Of a stretch of DNA of 64,000 nt, positions 60,762 through 64,000 are shown one piece after another. Every line of letters starts with the position of its first letter. The first letter of the stretch is position 1. This stretch comes from Hesseltinella vesiculosa. Its lineage: Eukaryota > Mucoromycota > Mucoromycetes > Mucorales > Cunninghamellaceae. The notes below the pieces were generated by a model. It was not told the origin of the DNA and did not search any database. It was given only the letters and a program-made list of their open reading frames with translations. The position numbers were made by a program, and so were the translations under genes. The stretch covers positions 496,001 to 560,000 of the forward strand of contig MCGT01000012.1 of assembly GCA_002104935.1 (NCBI GenBank), written 5' to 3'.

Positions 60762-63188
60762 ATGAGTGAAAAAGTTGCCCAAGAGTCTGAAAAAATCACT
60801 GAGACGTCTCAAGAAGAGACTGTTCTCAACGACAAATCATCTGCCAGCACCACCACAGAACAAGCCATGCCCCCCTCCAAAGCCGATCCCAGTGATCCTG
60901 CTACTGCCTCTCATGAACGCACCCGCAAGGAAAAGATCGGTCGCATCATGACCTTTTTTGCTCTACAGCTCTCACTTTTCCTCGGTGCCTTGGACGGGTA
61001 AGAAGGGCAAACAAAAAAAAAAGAAGGTTGATCCTATTTTTCTTCTTTTGCACAGGACAATTGTGAGCACATGCATGCCTGTCATTGGGTCTGACTTTCA
61101 GCAAATGTCGATTGTTGCCTGGGTTGCAACGGCTTATATCCTTACCTTTGACGCCTTCCGTAAGTGGGTGTTGATTCATTGGGTAGATCGTGGGAAGGAT
61201 GCCATAAATGAGGAAAGCCAGTGGTGTCTCACGCAACTCTCTCTCTCTCTCCAGAACCTCTCTTTTCCAAATTTTCCGATATCTTTGGCCGAAAGTATAC
61301 TTTACTCGTTGGCGTCTTCATCTTCTTGTTTGGCTCCTTGATGTGTGGGGTTGCAAAGGTAAAGAAAAAAAAAAAGGAATGGGAAAAAATGCAGGGTTTC
61401 GCACGTGGCTAATGAATTCTGTTAAGACAATGATCTGGTTGATCATCTGTCGAGCAATTGCCGGAATTGGCGCAGCAGGTATCTTCTCAGGTGTGTTTGT
61501 GGTCATTTCCGAAATGGTGCCGTTAGAAAAACGTGGTAGTTACCAGGGGTAATATGAATGTGTAACAAACAAGGCGGACGCCCAGTGTATTGATTTTTTC
61601 CCCCTGTATCTCACAGTTTGATCAATGCCGTGTTTGCTCTCTCTTCCGTTCTGGGCCCTTTGATTGGTGTAAGTCTTTGGCTGTACAAAAAAAAAAAATA
61701 GATCGAGGCTGACCGTTTTCTTTTCCCAAACGCAGGGATCCTTGACTGAATATGTGACATGGCGGTAAAACTTTTCATATTATCGAAACGTCCTCGTTTC
61801 GTCTTACTCACTCTTCCCTCGTTTTGTTTTTATTTATTCAGATGGGTGTTCTTCATCAAGTAAATTAACGCGAAGAAAATACGGAAGGAAATTGACCCTC
61901 TTTTTTTTTTTTTGTAGCTTACCTACAGGCGGTGTTGCCATGGTGCTGCTGGTTCTGTTCATGGATCTACCCAAGAAACAACAAACCTCTTTCGTCGACA
62001 AACTCAAGAGTATCGACTACCTAGGCACGTGCATGGTGCTGGCCGCTGCGCTGCTGTTCCTGTTGGCCCTGAACTTTGGTGGTCAATTGTACCCCTGGCG
62101 ATCGGCTGCCGTGATCACCCCTCTCGTGCTGGCTTTTGTCATCGTCTTTGCTTTTGCCTATGTTGAAGTCAACATTGCCAAAGACCCTATCATGCCTCCT
62201 CACTTGTTCCGCAACCGCTCAGTCCTCGCCATCCTCATCACCAACTTTTGGTTTGGTGTGTCGTTCTTTGCCGTTGTCTACTACCTACCTGTCTACTTCC
62301 AAGTTGTGCGCAACGACTCGGCCATGTGGTCCGGCATTCGCTTGATTCCTATGCAAATGCTCATCTGTGTCTTCTCCTCGGGAGCCGGCTTTACTATCAG
62401 CAAGACCCAGAAATACCGCCCCATGTAACCAACCAGAAAGTCTCTGCTCATAACAGGCACTTATTTTTTTTCAACAGGATCTGGGTGGGTATGGCGGTGC
62501 TGACGTTGCACTCTGGTCTGATCAGTCTGTTTGACATCAATACCAGTTTTTCTGAAATCTACGGCTTGACAGTCATTGGCGGCTGTGGTATGGGCTTGAT
62601 CTTCTCCTCTACCATCATTGGCCTACAAGCCTCTGTCAGCCCCAAAGATATCTGTAAGCTCTCTCTTTTTTTTTTTTCATATCGTTACAAACAGCTCACC
62701 TCTTTCCTCTTTCATAGCTGTGGTCACTGGATTGGGCAATTTCTCTCGGTTATTGTAAGTTTTCAACGGAATGGGCCAAGGTCAAAAACTGACCTGTTCT
62801 GTTTTACGTTGACAGGGGCGGTGCTGTTGGCGTGGCCATTGCTAGCAATGTTTACAACAGTCAACTGACCAAAAATCTACCCAATGCTGTGCCTCTGGAA
62901 TTCGTCGAACCCATTCTTATGTCCAACCTGTTTGTTCACAATGGCTTGCCCCCTCAATATCTCGAATCGGTCTTGAATGTGATCGTGGGCGCGCTGCGTT
63001 TGCTGTGGTACATCATGACGCCCTTGACTTTTCTTGGTCTGGTCAGCAGCACCTTTGTGCGACCCTACTCCCTGCGCCAACCTGGCCAGCGTGACAAGAA
63101 GAAAGCTGCCGCTGATGAAGAACAAAAACCAAGCTCCGACGGACCCGAAGAAGTCGTTGTTGACGCCACAGAGCTTGCCAAAGCCTAA
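60762..63188 (+). CDS. Major facilitator superfamily transporter, DHA2-like (14-TM) family
   Basis: The hydrophilic N-terminus (residues 1–60) precedes ALQLSLFLGALD–GTIVSTCMPVIGSDF (TM1, with the D/GT motif of DHA exporters). Then come AWVATAYILTFDAF, motif A-like SKFSDIFGRKYTLL, ICRAIAGIGAAGIFSGVFVV (motif B/C region), [28 protein letters not shown] (motif C and the DHA2 signature), and further TMs to about residue 570. The C-terminal tail is charged. These transporters export drugs, toxins or organic ions across the plasma or vacuolar membrane; the substrate is unknown. Introns are many and short (near 61000–61055, 61160–61252, 61360–61428, 61551–61616, 61668–61734, 61768–61840, 61861–61917, 62428–62477, 62655–62716, 62757–62817). 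About 600 aa. Confidence 0.85.
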
Positions 63189-63497
63189 AAAAAAAAAGAA
63201 GGACACTTCACCTTCATTGCATTACGTAATTTAACTTGCTACATTACTTATACATTCTCTCATCTAATAAAACCATATAATCATAACCACCATCTATCTC
63301 ACCATGCTGTTTCTCTTCTTTGATTTTAATTTATTGGGCAACCGAGAGTATTCACACATGACAGGAAGAAAGAGGAGGGGGTAAGCGATCAAGAATAATA
63401 ATAAAATGAAAAACTTTCGAGGAGGATGAAAAGGAAGAGGTAAAAAAAAAAAAAAAAAAAGAGGCAAAAACACACATTTAAACATCTAGAAAAAAAA

Positions 63498-64000
63498 TTA
63501 ATGGCTGTTGGTGTTGGGGGTGTTGACCAAGAGATGCAATTTTTCGGCCACGGATAATTGAGTGCGGGTCATATTGGCGAGATAGACAACCATGAGCAAA
63601 TCTTGCAAGTGAGAGTTGAAGGTCTTTTCAAACACACTGGCATCGATCTTGGGCACGACAGACACAGCGTCCATAATGTATCGGCCGATGGCGTTGTTGG
63701 GTGGTGTGGTGCCTTGCACCACGCTGTCGACGTATTTGCTGACACGTTCCAACAGTTCTTGCAAGCGCACAATAGCTACTTCCAAATGATCCATGTCCGA
63801 CAACAAAGCTGCAGTGCGAGTTTCGTTTGATTTGGCCGAGGCAAGCATTTCCACTGTTCAAGAGACGAGAAGAAAAAAAATGGGTGAGCATCCTTGTCCC
63901 CTGCCTGGACCTTTCTTGCTGTGCTTCTTACATCCGCTTCGTTCAGCATCCAAGTATTTGATTTCGCTAGGCACAGGCAAGAACATGCAGTCGGCATCTT
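63498..64000 (-). CDS. eIF3 subunit F (eIF3f), C-terminal part, 5' truncated by window
   Basis: Two exons are visible. The first runs from the window edge (DADCMFLPVPSEIKYLDAER) to a GTAAG donor near 63931. The second, from about 63856, reads EMLASAKSNETRTAALLSDM, VRLQELLERVSKYVDSVVQG, NAIGRYIMDAVSVVPKIDA and NSHLQDLLMVVYLANMTRTQ, ending at 63498. This C-terminal helical region after an MPN domain is characteristic of eIF3f, a scaffold subunit of the eIF3 initiation complex. The MPN domain itself lies beyond 64000. The gene is convergent with the MFS gene, about 310 bp apart. Confidence 0.85.

Overview
The window is nuclear DNA of a filamentous fungus. Genes carry many short GT–AG introns (about 50–110 nt) whose 3' ends are often long T-tracts, and the gene set is fungal: Atg14, a Zn2Cys6 regulator, Mei2, a Met30-type F-box protein, a Hac1/XBP1-type bZIP, and an aquaglyceroporin. 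Intron style, moderate base composition and gene content suggest an early-diverging filamentous fungus, most probably Mucoromycota (Mucorales-like). That assignment is an inference.

Layout. 1–24.2 kb is ordinary and gene-dense: the end of a GPI-anchored Ser/Thr-rich protein, a CWF19L1/Drn1 lariat-turnover protein, a HAD phosphatase, an unknown protein, ATG14, a Zn2Cys6 factor, MEI2, two unknown minus-strand genes, a RUS/DUF647 protein, eIF3j and a membrane dipeptidase. 24.2–39 kb is an accessory, repeat-rich block. It holds a dispersed ~250–400 bp repeat, a decayed multi-exon gene on the plus strand, four tandem ~320 bp units, and a remarkable 18-exon minus-strand gene built mostly from tiny phase-1 exons. 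39–47.3 kb is a tandem array of three intronless DUF2828 + von Willebrand A genes. 47.5–64 kb is again conserved: a TBC Rab-GAP, Met30/SconB, a small membrane protein, an aquaglyceroporin, a Hac1/XBP1-type bZIP divergent from SLY1, a DHA2-type MFS transporter and the 3' part of eIF3f.

Most notable. (1) The minus-strand gene at 33455–36759 can be joined over 18 exons into one 656-codon frame. Every exon from 2 to 16 is a multiple of three and phase 1, with 9-, 12-, 15- and 18-nt micro-exons arranged as duplicated cassettes. A degraded paralog lies convergent to it at 25.6–28.1 kb. (2) The bZIP gene contains a 257-nt non-GT–AG intron bounded by IRE1-type hairpin loops. Removing it fuses the bZIP domain in frame to an acidic C-terminus, as expected of the unfolded-protein-response factor. 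(3) In the third DUF2828–vWA paralog the metal-site Thr and Asp are replaced. All exon joins were done by eye; transcript data would settle them.
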